Below, piece by piece: positions 15,882-23,109 of a stretch of DNA of 24,357 bases. The DNA comes from Bifidobacterium breve. Its GTDB lineage: Bacteria > Actinomycetota > Actinomycetes > S36-B12 > UBA5976. The notes under the pieces are model-generated. The model did no database searches. It was not told the DNA's origin and saw nothing but the letters and a program-made list of their open reading frames with translations. The translations under genes and the position numbers were made by a program. Positions within the stretch are counted from its first letter, which is position 1. Every line of letters starts with the position of its first letter. The stretch lies in the NCBI GenBank assembly GCA_945861165.1, contig CAMATO010000006.1:1-24357 (forward strand). The letters are read 5' to 3'.

Positions 15882-18401
15882 ATGTTCGAAAGATTCACTG
15901 ATCGAGCAAGACGCGTAGTAGTACTTGCGCAAGAAGAAGCCCGCATGCTCAACCACAATTACATTGGTACCGAACATATCCTTTTAGGTTTAATTCATGA
16001 AGGCGAAGGCGTTGCCGCTAAATCCTTAGAATCATTAGGTGTTTCCCTTGAATCTGTTAGATCACAAGTTGAAGAAATAATTGGCCAAGGCCAACAAGCA
16101 CCATCAGGACATATTCCTTTTACTCCTCGTGCCAAAAAAGTATTAGAACTTTCTTTAAGAGAAGCTTTGCAATTAGGACATAACTACATTGGAACAGAAC
16201 ACATTTTGCTTGGCCTTATTCGAGAAGGCGAAGGAGTGGCTGCTCAAGTACTAGTGAAACTTGGGGCAGATCTAAATCGTGTTCGTCAACAAGTAATCCA
16301 ATTACTTTCTGGTTACCAAGGAAAAGAACCTTTAACCTCAGGTGCTCCCAATGAAGGAACCCCCTCAACTTCTTTAGTGCTTGATCAATTTGGCAGAAAC
16401 TTAACTCAAGCAGCCCGTGATGGAAAACTTGATCCAGTAATTGGTAGAGAAAAAGAAATTGAACGAGTAATGCAAGTACTTTCTCGTAGAACAAAAAATA
16501 ATCCAGTTTTAATTGGGGAACCAGGTGTTGGTAAAACAGCTGTGGTTGAAGGATTGGCACAAAAAATTGTTAAGGGCGATATTCCAGAAACTTTGAAAGA
16601 CAAACAGCTTTACACTCTTGATTTAGGATCATTGGTTGCCGGATCTAGATACCGCGGTGATTTTGAAGAAAGATTGAAAAAAGTATTAAAAGAAATACGT
16701 ACTCGCGGTGACATTATTTTGTTCATTGATGAAATTCACACCCTTGTCGGAGCAGGTGCTGCCGAAGGTGCCATTGATGCTGCATCAATTTTAAAACCGA
16801 TGCTGGCTCGAGGCGAACTACAAACAATTGGTGCCACCACTTTGGATGAATACCGTAAATATGTTGAAAAAGATGCAGCATTAGAACGCCGCTTTCAACC
16901 CATTCAAGTCCAAGAACCTTCCGTTGCTCACGCCATTGAAATCTTAAGAGGTTTAAGAGATCGCTACGAATCACATCACAAAGTTACAATTACTGATTCT
17001 GCTTTAGTTTCTGCTGCCACCTTGGCCGATCGGTACATCAATGATCGTCAATTGCCAGATAAAGCAATTGATTTGATTGACGAAGCGGGCGCACGTTTAC
17101 GTATTAACAGAATGACTGCCCCACCTGATTTGAGAGAATTTGATAACAAAATTGCTGATGTGAGAAAAGAAAAAGAATCAGCTATTGATGCTCAAGACTT
17201 TGAAAAAGCTGCGGCACTGAGAGATAAAGAAAAAACCTTAATTTCTGAAAAGAATGAACGCGAACGTGAATGGAAAGCAGGCGATTTAGATATCGTTGCT
17301 GAAGTTGATGAAGACTTGATTGCAGAAGTATTAGCAATGTCAACAGGAGTGCCTGTGGCCAAGTTAACTGAAGCCGAATCTAAAAGACTGTTACGCATGG
17401 AAGAAGAACTACATAAACGTGTTATTGGTCAAGAAGATGCCATTAAAGCTTTGTCTAAATCAATTAGAAGAACTCGTGCTGGACTAAAAGATCCTAAAAG
17501 ACCAGGTGGTTCATTTATTTTTGCTGGTCCCTCCGGTGTTGGTAAGACTGAACTTTCTAAAACTTTGGCCCAATTCTTATTTGGTGATGAAAACGCATTA
17601 ATCATGTTAGACATGTCTGAATATTCAGAGCGTCATACTGTTTCTAGATTGTTTGGATCTCCTCCCGGATATGTGGGTTATGAAGAAGGTGGACAGTTAA
17701 CTGAAAAAGTTCGTCGTAAACCTTTCTCGGTCGTGCTTTTTGACGAAGTTGAAAAAGCGCATCCAGATATTTTCAATTCACTGCTCCAAATCTTGGAAGA
17801 CGGTAAATTAACCGATTCTCAAGGTCGCATGGTTGATTTCAAAAACACTGTCATCATCATGACCACCAATCTTGGTAGCCGAGATATTTCTAAAGGTGTG
17901 GGTCTTGGTTTCTCAATGGGTGATGATGTTGAAGGAAGTTATGACCGAATGAAACTAAAAGTAAATGAAGAGTTAAAACAACATTTCAGACCAGAATTCT
18001 TAAACCGACTAGATGACGTGATTGTGTTCCATCAATTAACTCGTCCAGAAATACTACAAATTGTTGAGTTAATGATCACTTCCCTTGATGATCGTTTGAA
18101 AGACAAAGACATGGGACTGATCATGACTGATCAAGCTAAAGAATTGCTTGTTGATAAGGGTTATGACCAATCTTTGGGTGCAAGACCTATGAGAAGAACA
18201 ATTCAACGAGAAATTGAAGATGTATTGAGTGAAAAGATTTTGTTTGGTGAATTAACTGCTGGAAATCTTGTGGTAGTAGGAGTGGAAGGCGAAGCTGCTA
18301 ACAATGACAAGAAAACCCTTGATACCAGAGTCTTTACTTTCACTGGCGAAGCTAAACAAGCTCTACCAGATGCACCACCGGTAACTAGCACTGTTGAATA
18401 A
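15882..18401 (+). CDS. clpC: ATP-dependent Clp protease ATP-binding subunit ClpC
   Basis: ClpC is the AAA+ unfoldase that feeds proteins to ClpP. Two N-terminal Clp_N repeats (about 1-70 and 76-147) each contain NYIGTEHILLGLI. D1 has Walker A GEPGVGKT (212-219) and DEIH near 283-286. The middle region carries a UVR-type coiled coil (about 425-465). D2 has Walker A GPSGVGKT (549-556) and LFDEVEKAH (619-627). VGLGF at 673-677 is the ClpP-docking loop, so it should work with ClpP rather than as a ClpB disaggregase. The 839 residues are typical of actinobacterial ClpC. The start is fixed by a strong Shine-Dalgarno. It converges on proC with one base between stops. Confidence 0.97.
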   Translation: MFERFTDRARRVVVLAQEEARMLNHNYIGTEHILLGLIHEGEGVAAKSLESLGVSLESVRSQVEEIIGQGQQAPSGHIPFTPRAKKVLELSLREALQLGHNYIGTEHILLGLIREGEGVAAQVLVKLGADLNRVRQQVIQLLSGYQGKEPLTSGAPNEGTPSTSLVLDQFGRNLTQAARDGKLDPVIGREKEIERVMQVLSRRTKNNPVLIGEPGVGKTAVVEGLAQKIVKGDIPETLKDKQLYTLDLGSLVAGSRYRGDFEERLKKVLKEIRTRGDIILFIDEIHTLVGAGAAEGAIDAASILKPMLARGELQTIGATTLDEYRKYVEKDAALERRFQPIQVQEPSVAHAIEILRGLRDRYESHHKVTITDSALVSAATLADRYINDRQLPDKAIDLIDEAGARLRINRMTAPPDLREFDNKIADVRKEKESAIDAQDFEKAAALRDKEKTLISEKNEREREWKAGDLDIVAEVDEDLIAEVLAMSTGVPVAKLTEAESKRLLRMEEELHKRVIGQEDAIKALSKSIRRTRAGLKDPKRPGGSFIFAGPSGVGKTELSKTLAQFLFGDENALIMLDMSEYSERHTVSRLFGSPPGYVGYEEGGQLTEKVRRKPFSVVLFDEVEKAHPDIFNSLLQILEDGKLTDSQGRMVDFKNTVIIMTTNLGSRDISKGVGLGFSMGDDVEGSYDRMKLKVNEELKQHFRPEFLNRLDDVIVFHQLTRPEILQIVELMITSLDDRLKDKDMGLIMTDQAKELLVDKGYDQSLGARPMRRTIQREIEDVLSEKILFGELTAGNLVVVGVEGEAANNDKKTLDTRVFTFTGEAKQALPDAPPVTSTVE

Positions 18402-18402
18402 T

Positions 18403-19203
18403 TTAGTTCTTACTAATTTCTTCAGCTCTTTTAATTGCAGCACCAAGTGCATTTTCCCAAATACCTTTTAAATCTTTACTTTCTAAGAATTCAATTGCTG
18501 CCTGGGTTGTTCCCTGGGGAGAAGTTACTTTTCTTCTCAATTCAACAACGTCATCAGCTGAACTTTCAAATAAAGCACTAGATCCCATGAAAGTGTTTTC
18601 CACTAAAACTTGAGCTACATCTCTAGTCAGGCCATGTTTAACCGCTGATTCAATTAATAATTCAGTGACGAAAAAATAATAAGCTGGGCCAGAGCCTGAA
18701 GTTGCTGCTACTACATCAATCAAATTTTCTTCTACAACAACAACTTGACCAACTGCTGCTAAGAGGTTTTTAGCGATAGCTAAGTGTTCAGCTGTTGCAA
18801 ATTCACCTTTAGCCAAACCCGTGACACCCTTACCAACCAAGGCTGGAGTATTAGGCATAGCTCTCACCACAGCTGCATTAGTGATTCCTAGGTTTTTTAC
18901 TATATAGCTCGAAGTAAGTCCCACGGCAATAGAAATGATCAACGTATTTTGGTTTATATGTTTGCCGATCAAAGGTAATACTTCGTCCATGTTTTGAGGC
19001 TTTACCCCGAGGACAACGACATCACAATCTTTAATTGCTGAAATTTCAGTGGAACAAACAACTTGATACCGCTGGGAAATGTGGTCAACGCTTGCTTGGA
19101 CCTTATCTACACAAACTATGTCTTGGGCTGACACCACATTGTTTAGCAGGCCTTTTAATATGGCTTCACCCATATTGCCGGTGCCAACAATGCCTATTTT
19201 CAT
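18403..19203 (-). CDS. proC: Pyrroline-5-carboxylate reductase
   Basis: ProC reduces pyrroline-5-carboxylate to proline using NAD(P)H. The N-terminal Rossmann motif is GIVGTGNMGEAIL (GTGNMG at 7-12), followed by VVLGVKPQNM, VRAMPNTPALVGKGV and the catalytic-domain signature ATSGSGPAYYFFV, then RKVTSPQGTTQAAI near the C-terminus. The length of 266 is standard. It is the only full minus-strand gene in the right half of the window, converges on clpC with one base between the two stops and no visible terminator, and is divergent from the cysteine-rich gene at 19286. Confidence 0.96.
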   Translation of the reverse strand: MKIGIVGTGNMGEAILKGLLNNVVSAQDIVCVDKVQASVDHISQRYQVVCSTEISAIKDCDVVVLGVKPQNMDEVLPLIGKHINQNTLIISIAVGLTSSYIVKNLGITNAAVVRAMPNTPALVGKGVTGLAKGEFATAEHLAIAKNLLAAVGQVVVVEENLIDVVAATSGSGPAYYFFVTELLIESAVKHGLTRDVAQVLVENTFMGSSALFESSADDVVELRRKVTSPQGTTQAAIEFLESKDLKGIWENALGAAIKRAEEISKN

Positions 19204-19285
19204 GACTAATTCTTTCTACTTAATGTGACTTATTGAACAAGAGTACTTTGCGTATCGCAGAAACTCTCCGAGTAGGCTCTCGCCT

Positions 19286-20077
19286 ATGACCGAATTTTTG
19301 AAAGATACTCCTCGAACTTGGCTTGAATTTATAGATCCGGATGCCTCAGGCACAATTATCAAAGCTGATTTAACGTGGTTAACTTCCAATTGGGAATGCA
19401 TATTTGGCAGAGGCTGCAAAGGTGTTGAGAAATCAAATCCAAATGATGGTTGCTGTGTTCACGGCGCACATTTCACTGAACCAGCAGATAAAAAAAGAGT
19501 TGCTAAATGGGTTAAGAAACTAACCCCAGATATTTGGGAAAAACAAGAACACGCAAATTCTAAAAAAGGTTGGACTGAAAGAGAAGATGGAATTGAAAAA
19601 ACACGAGTAGTAAATGGTGCTTGCATATTTATGAACTCACCAGAATTTACTGGTGGGCAAGGTTGCGCACTACATAAACTTGCGTTGGTAAAAGGTGCTA
19701 AACCTTTGGAAGCAAAACCTGATGTTTGTTGGCAATTACCAATTAGAAGAAGCTATGAAACTAGAGAATTTGAAGATGACACAGATTTTCAAGTAATTGT
19801 TATCGAAGAATATAAAAGAAAAAATTGGGGAGATGGTGGTCACACCATGGATTGGTATTGTTCCTCAGATACTGATGCCCATGTTGCTGAAGATCCTGTT
19901 TATATCAGCGAAAAAGATACTTTAATTGAATTAATTGGTAAAAAAGCATACGCAGTCTTGAAAGAGCATTGCGATAATCGTGTGACATTACTTAAAACTA
20001 TTAAAAAATTACCTGGTAGAAAAGCAAAAGAAGTTTTGTTGTCATTAAATCCTCATCCAGCTGATCGTTTTATTTAA
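19286..20077 (+). CDS. Conserved actinobacterial cysteine-rich protein of unknown function
   Basis: I recognise this 263-residue protein as a conserved actinobacterial hypothetical but know no experimental function. It has no signal peptide or membrane helix. Cysteines and nearby histidines recur in conserved-looking contexts: CIFGRGC (C-x5-C), DGCCVHGAHF, GACIF, GCALHKLAL, PDVCWQLPIRR, DWYC and KEHC. This arrangement resembles the C-x(n)-C ... CC ... C clusters of YkgJ-like proteins, thought to bind zinc or an Fe-S centre, but I cannot prove kinship. WLEFIDPDASGTIIKADLTWLTSNW near the N-terminus also seems characteristic. It is divergent from proC over 82 bases. TTGCGT (19249-19254) and TAGGCT (19273-19278), 18 bases apart, could serve as a weak promoter; no Shine-Dalgarno is visible. 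Confidence 0.75.
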   Translation: MTEFLKDTPRTWLEFIDPDASGTIIKADLTWLTSNWECIFGRGCKGVEKSNPNDGCCVHGAHFTEPADKKRVAKWVKKLTPDIWEKQEHANSKKGWTEREDGIEKTRVVNGACIFMNSPEFTGGQGCALHKLALVKGAKPLEAKPDVCWQLPIRRSYETREFEDDTDFQVIVIEEYKRKNWGDGGHTMDWYCSSDTDAHVAEDPVYISEKDTLIELIGKKAYAVLKEHCDNRVTLLKTIKKLPGRKAKEVLLSLNPHPADRFI

Positions 20078-20090
20078 AAAACTTTTAAAT
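20072..20090 (+). repeat. AT-only inverted repeat at the end of the cysteine-rich gene
   Basis: ATTTAAAA and TTTTAAAT flank a three-base AAC loop, starting within the last sense codon of the preceding gene and covering its stop. The stem has eight pairs but no G-C pair, so it would be a weak terminator at best. Confidence 0.35.
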
Positions 20091-20252
20091 CACTTCTGTA
20101 ACAGTGCTGTATTCAAACCCACTAGCATGTCTGATTCCCTTAGATAACCCCCCTCCTCTCTTGTGTTACTGGGCACCGAGGCATTACCGTGGCATCACAC
20201 GTCACTTAAGGCTTAGGGAAGGTCTTAAAGCGTGTAAGAAAGAGGCAAGGAA
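20078..20252 (+). promoter_or_regulatory. Gene-free leader upstream of the HTH gene
   Basis: This 175-base gap holds no open frame of note. It contains a pyrimidine-rich run (CCCCCCTCCTCTCTT around 20148-20162), TGTG and CACA elements about 35 bases apart (near 20162 and 20195), and two CTTAA boxes (near 20205 and 20224). The HTH gene promoter is presumably here, but I could not assign a convincing -35/-10 pair. GAGG (20242-20245) lies seven bases before the ATG and is the ribosome binding site. Confidence 0.35.
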
Positions 20253-20459
20253 ATGGCGACAAGCCCAGATAGACCTTTAGGCGAAGTTAGATTCTTGACT
20301 GTGGCAGAAGTTGCCGCATCAATGCGAGTATCAAAGATGACTGTTTATCGATTAGTTCACTCCGGCACAATGCCAGCAGTGCGCGTTGGTAGATCGTTTC
20401 GTGTTCCAGAAGCAGCAGTTTCTGACTACTTGCGCGAATCATTCGTAGAGGCTGGCTGA
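20253..20459 (+). CDS. Small excisionase-family helix-turn-helix DNA-binding protein
   Basis: This 68-residue protein is almost entirely one MerR-like winged HTH of the excisionase (TIGR01764-like) family: FLTVAEVAASMRVSKMTVYRLVHSG, then PAVRVGRSFRVPEAAVSDYL. Such proteins lack the effector domain of MerR regulators. Very similar proteins occur beside proC in many actinobacteria, so despite the family name it is a resident regulator and not a phage excisionase; no integrase or att site is nearby. It is only distantly related to the developmental regulator BldC. The ATG is supported by GAGG seven bases upstream. A strong hairpin overlaps its stop codon. Its target genes are unknown; the redox and haem genes downstream are candidates only by position. 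Confidence 0.85.
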   Translation: MATSPDRPLGEVRFLTVAEVAASMRVSKMTVYRLVHSGTMPAVRVGRSFRVPEAAVSDYLRESFVEAG

Positions 20460-20494
20460 TTTCCCCTCAGCCAGCTTTCCCCACTTTTAAGGGG
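20451..20494 (+). terminator. Tandem stem-loops at the end of the HTH gene, possible terminator
   Basis: GCTGGCTGA (20451-20459) and TCAGCCAGC (20467-20475) form a nine-pair stem with a TTTCCCC loop; the left arm includes the HTH stop codon. The stem is followed by TTTCCCC, which is not a proper U-run. A second small stem follows, CCCC (20479-20482) with GGGG (20491-20494) around ACTTTTAA. The first stem could act as a terminator or mRNA stabiliser. The GGGG of the second stem is also the only Shine-Dalgarno-like sequence for the next gene. Confidence 0.55.
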
Positions 20495-20503
20495 TTGTTC
20501 TAA

Positions 20504-20740
20504 ATCTCTAAACGAGTCAAAATTCTTTCCAAACCAGGTTGTCATCTCTGTGATGATGCCATCAAAATTATTGCGCAAGTAACCAGTGAATTAAACATCG
20601 ATTATGAAGTTGAAGAAATTCAAAATAATCCCGAATTAATGCATCTTTATGGGGAAGAAATCCCGGTGATATTTGTTGACGGCAAACGCCATGATTATTG
20701 GCGAGTAGATCCAGAAAGACTAAGAAAAGCGCTTACCTAA
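20504..20740 (+). CDS. Glutaredoxin-like thiol-disulfide protein (DUF836/PF05768 type), apparent AUC start
   Basis: I read a 79-codon frame encoding SKRVKILSKPGCHLCDDAIK and ending in GKRHDYWRVDPERLRKALT. CHLC is the redox-active CxxC, GEEIPVIFVDG carries the cis-proline typical of the thioredoxin fold, and the length of about 78 fits small glutaredoxin-like proteins found near hemA and rex in actinobacteria. The frame is closed upstream by TAA (20501-20503), and between that stop and the CxxC there is no ATG, GTG or TTG. The first codon after the stop is ATC (20504-20506), and starting there gives the length and N-terminal spacing I expect; AAGGGG lies nine bases before it. Alternatives are an AUU start at 20522, a sequencing error or recent mutation of ATG, or a decaying gene. 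The rest of the frame looks intact. Confidence 0.75.
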   Translation: MSKRVKILSKPGCHLCDDAIKIIAQVTSELNIDYEVEEIQNNPELMHLYGEEIPVIFVDGKRHDYWRVDPERLRKALT

Positions 20741-20763
20741 AGGTCTTCTATTTGTGAGAGGAT

Positions 20764-20781
20764 TTGTGCTTTTTTGCACAA
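20764..20781. promoter_or_regulatory. Rex operator (ROP) upstream of rex
   Basis: TTGTGC and GCACAA surround six T residues, and the symmetry extends one or two bases further on both sides (ATTTGTGC / GCACAAAT, 20762-20783). The TTGTG-N8-CACAA spacing equals the known Rex consensus TTGTGAAnnnnTTCACAA. It is centred 27 bases before the rex ATG at 20800. A further TTGTGA half-site lies at 20752-20757. The left arm (TTGTGC) could overlap a -35 element 17 bases before TACCTT (20787-20792). This fits autorepression by Rex, relieved when NADH rises. Confidence 0.82.
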
Positions 20782-20799
20782 ATGTGTACCTTTAGATAT

Positions 20800-21489
20800 A
20801 TGCCATCAAAAGCCTCATCATCAATAAAAGATGGTCACACCCACAAAATTTCTGAAGCAACAGTTTCAAGACTGCCTGCTTATTATCGGGCTTTGAGTCA
20901 GTTAGCAGATGCCCAGCAAATCCGAATTTCTTCCGAAGAATTAGCTGCGTTAACTGGTGTTTCCAGTGCCATGCTTCGAAAAGATTTATCGCATTTAGGT
21001 TCCTACGGCACCCGTGGTGTTGGTTATGAAGTTGAGTTTTTGCGCTACCAAATTTCTCGGGAAATGGGACTTAATCAAGATTGGTCAGTAGTAATTGTGG
21101 GAGTAGGAAATCTAGGTAGAGCTCTTGCTCATTACGGCGGATTTGGTTCACGCGGATTTCGCGTAGTGGCACTAGTTGATGCTGATCAAACTTTAATTGG
21201 CACAAAAGTTAAATGTGGAGCTGAAGGAAAAACTGTTGAATTATTAGTTCATGCCCTAAGTGATTTAGAAGATGTAATAAAAGAAACAAATGCTCGACTA
21301 GGGGTAGTTGCTACTCCTGCAGAAAGTGCGCAAGTGGTTAGTGATCGTTTAGTAAAAGCAGGAATAAGAAGCATTTTAAATTTTGCTCCAGTTCATTTAA
21401 GTGTTCCTGAAGGTGTTGATGTCAGAAAAGTTGACTTGGCATCAGAACTACAAATATTGGCATTCCACGAACAACGCAAAGCCATATAG
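20800..21489 (+). CDS. rex: Redox-sensing transcriptional repressor Rex
   Basis: Rex is a dimeric repressor that senses the NADH/NAD+ ratio and controls respiratory and fermentative genes. The N-terminal winged helix (ISEATVSRLPAYYRAL, then SSEELAALTGVSSAMLRKDLSHLGSYGTRGVGY) is followed by a Rossmann NAD(H)-binding domain with VVIVGVGNLGRAL and a conserved YGGFGSRGF; the C-terminal helix ending in LQILAFHEQRK swaps between subunits. From the ATG at 20800 it is 229 residues. In-frame upstream starts (TTG 20764, ATG 20782) would fall inside or at the edge of the operator and add no family-like residues, so I reject them. It lies 59 bases after the glutaredoxin-like gene and 17 bases before the HemD fusion, so both may be under its control. 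Confidence 0.95.
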   Translation: MPSKASSSIKDGHTHKISEATVSRLPAYYRALSQLADAQQIRISSEELAALTGVSSAMLRKDLSHLGSYGTRGVGYEVEFLRYQISREMGLNQDWSVVIVGVGNLGRALAHYGGFGSRGFRVVALVDADQTLIGTKVKCGAEGKTVELLVHALSDLEDVIKETNARLGVVATPAESAQVVSDRLVKAGIRSILNFAPVHLSVPEGVDVRKVDLASELQILAFHEQRKAI

Positions 21490-21506
21490 AAACGAAAGGT
21501 AATTAA

Positions 21507-23096
21507 GTGACTAAGAAAAAAATTATTGTTCTGCCCGTAATTTATGTGGCGGCAGGACCTGGAGATCCACAATTAATAACACTGCGTGGCATTAATGCAC
21601 TTAAACAAGCAGAATTAATTATTGCTGACGTAAACACCATAGAAATTGCTAATGCTCACGCAAATGAAACTGCAGATGTGGTGGCAGCAGTTGATGAAGA
21701 TGGTGTACCAATGGCACCAGCTGTGAGAGCACGCTTAGCAATTGATGCAGCCAAAGAAGGTGCAGCAGTTGTCAGATTGTGTGCAGGAGACCCTGTTGTA
21801 GAAGACAACTTAGCTGTGGAAGTTTCCACACTTGCTAAATCCAAAATCGAATTTGAATATGTTCCGGGAGTTTCCCCAATTACTTCAGTTCCAACTCATG
21901 CCGGAATGTCACTTTTTGCCAATAAAGGAAAAGAAGTTCACATCCTTAATGGCTCAGAACCAATTGATTGGTCATTGCACCTAGATCCAACAATTCCAAT
22001 CGTGGTAATTAATGCTGCAGATAAAGCACCAGCTATCGCAAGTGCACTTATTGCTCGCGGTCGCGATGTCACCACCCCAATTTCTGTTACTCGTGATGGC
22101 AGCACCACGGATCAAAGAACCATTGTTTCGACTTTGGAAAACATTCCACTAGTGGCAAAGGCGGCTAGACAATCAGGACAAGGCGTAATTGTGATAGGCG
22201 ATCTTGTTAACAACAGAGATAAATATCAATGGTTTGAAAACAAATCCTTATTTGGTTGGAAAGTTTTGGTTCCCAGAACAAAAGAAGATGCTGAAGATTT
22301 TCAAAAACTATTAGCAGTTTATGGAGCTGTTTCAGTAGAGGTTCCCACAATTTCGGTGGAGCCACCAAGAACTCCACAACAAATGGAAAGAGCAGTTCAC
22401 GGTTTAGTGTCGGGACGATTCCAATGGGTTGTTTTTACTAGCACAAATGCGGTAAGAGCTGTGCGAGATAAATTTGTTGATTATGGTTTGGATGCCAGAG
22501 CATTTGCTGGATTAAAAGTTGCCGCAATTGGTCAACCCGTAATTGATGCACTTGTTGAATTTGGGGTTAAACCAGATTTGTTTCCCACCAATGAACATAA
22601 CTCTGAGGGTCTATTAGAAGTATGGCCAAAGTTTGATCAACTGTTAGATCCCATCAATAGAGTTTTCTTACCACGCGCAGATATTGCAACCGAAACACTT
22701 GTCGAAGGAATGCAAGCTAAAGGTTGGGAAGTTGAAGACATCGTTGCCTTTAGAACAGTACGTGCAGCACCACCTCCAGCGCATACTCGTGAATTAATTA
22801 AAAGTGGTGGATTTGATGCGGTGCTATTTACTTCTGCAAGTACGGTAAGAAACCTTGTCGGCATTGCTGGTAAACCACACGCTTCAACTGTTGTCGCAGT
22901 GATTGGTCCCCAAACAGCACAAGCTGCACAAGAACATGGTTTAAGAGTTGATGTGCAAGCAGAATCCCCAAATGTTTCAATTCTCATTGATGCACTGGCT
23001 GCACATGGTGAAACTTTAAGATTGGCAGCCATTGAAAATGGCGACAACGTGTGGCGACCAAGTAAACGTCGTGGTTCAATGCGGCGTAAACACTAA
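21507..23096 (+). CDS. hemD: Uroporphyrinogen-III synthase fused to an N-terminal SUMT-like methyltransferase domain
   Basis: The C-terminal half (about residues 245-515) is uroporphyrinogen-III synthase, which closes hydroxymethylbilane into the tetrapyrrole ring. It has strong actinobacterial signatures: WKVLVPRTKE, VPTISVEPPRTPQQMERAV, WVVFTSTNAVRAVR, FLPRADIATETLVEG, AVLFTSASTVRNLVG and a basic C-terminus. The N-terminal 230 residues resemble CobA/SUMT (AAGPGDPQLITLRG, then CAGDP and VPGVSPITSVPTHAGM) but lack the usual GDPFVFGRG, so methylation is doubtful; the same divergent form is normal in actinobacterial HemD fusions. GTG start with AAAGG eight bases upstream. The neighbouring hemA, hemC and hemB genes usual here are missing. 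Confidence 0.92.
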   Translation: MTKKKIIVLPVIYVAAGPGDPQLITLRGINALKQAELIIADVNTIEIANAHANETADVVAAVDEDGVPMAPAVRARLAIDAAKEGAAVVRLCAGDPVVEDNLAVEVSTLAKSKIEFEYVPGVSPITSVPTHAGMSLFANKGKEVHILNGSEPIDWSLHLDPTIPIVVINAADKAPAIASALIARGRDVTTPISVTRDGSTTDQRTIVSTLENIPLVAKAARQSGQGVIVIGDLVNNRDKYQWFENKSLFGWKVLVPRTKEDAEDFQKLLAVYGAVSVEVPTISVEPPRTPQQMERAVHGLVSGRFQWVVFTSTNAVRAVRDKFVDYGLDARAFAGLKVAAIGQPVIDALVEFGVKPDLFPTNEHNSEGLLEVWPKFDQLLDPINRVFLPRADIATETLVEGMQAKGWEVEDIVAFRTVRAAPPPAHTRELIKSGGFDAVLFTSASTVRNLVGIAGKPHASTVVAVIGPQTAQAAQEHGLRVDVQAESPNVSILIDALAAHGETLRLAAIENGDNVWRPSKRRGSMRRKH

Positions 23097-23109
23097 GAAA
23101 TAAAAAACT

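Noticed and set aside
20253..20459. Prophage or integrative element suggested by the excisionase-type HTH protein
   Set aside because: No integrase, att-like repeat or composition change is near; this HTH type is a resident gene beside proC in many actinobacteria.
20764..20799. Longer Rex from the TTG at 20764 or the ATG at 20782
   Set aside because: These starts fall in or at the edge of the Rex operator and add residues (MCFFAQMCTFRY) unlike other Rex proteins.
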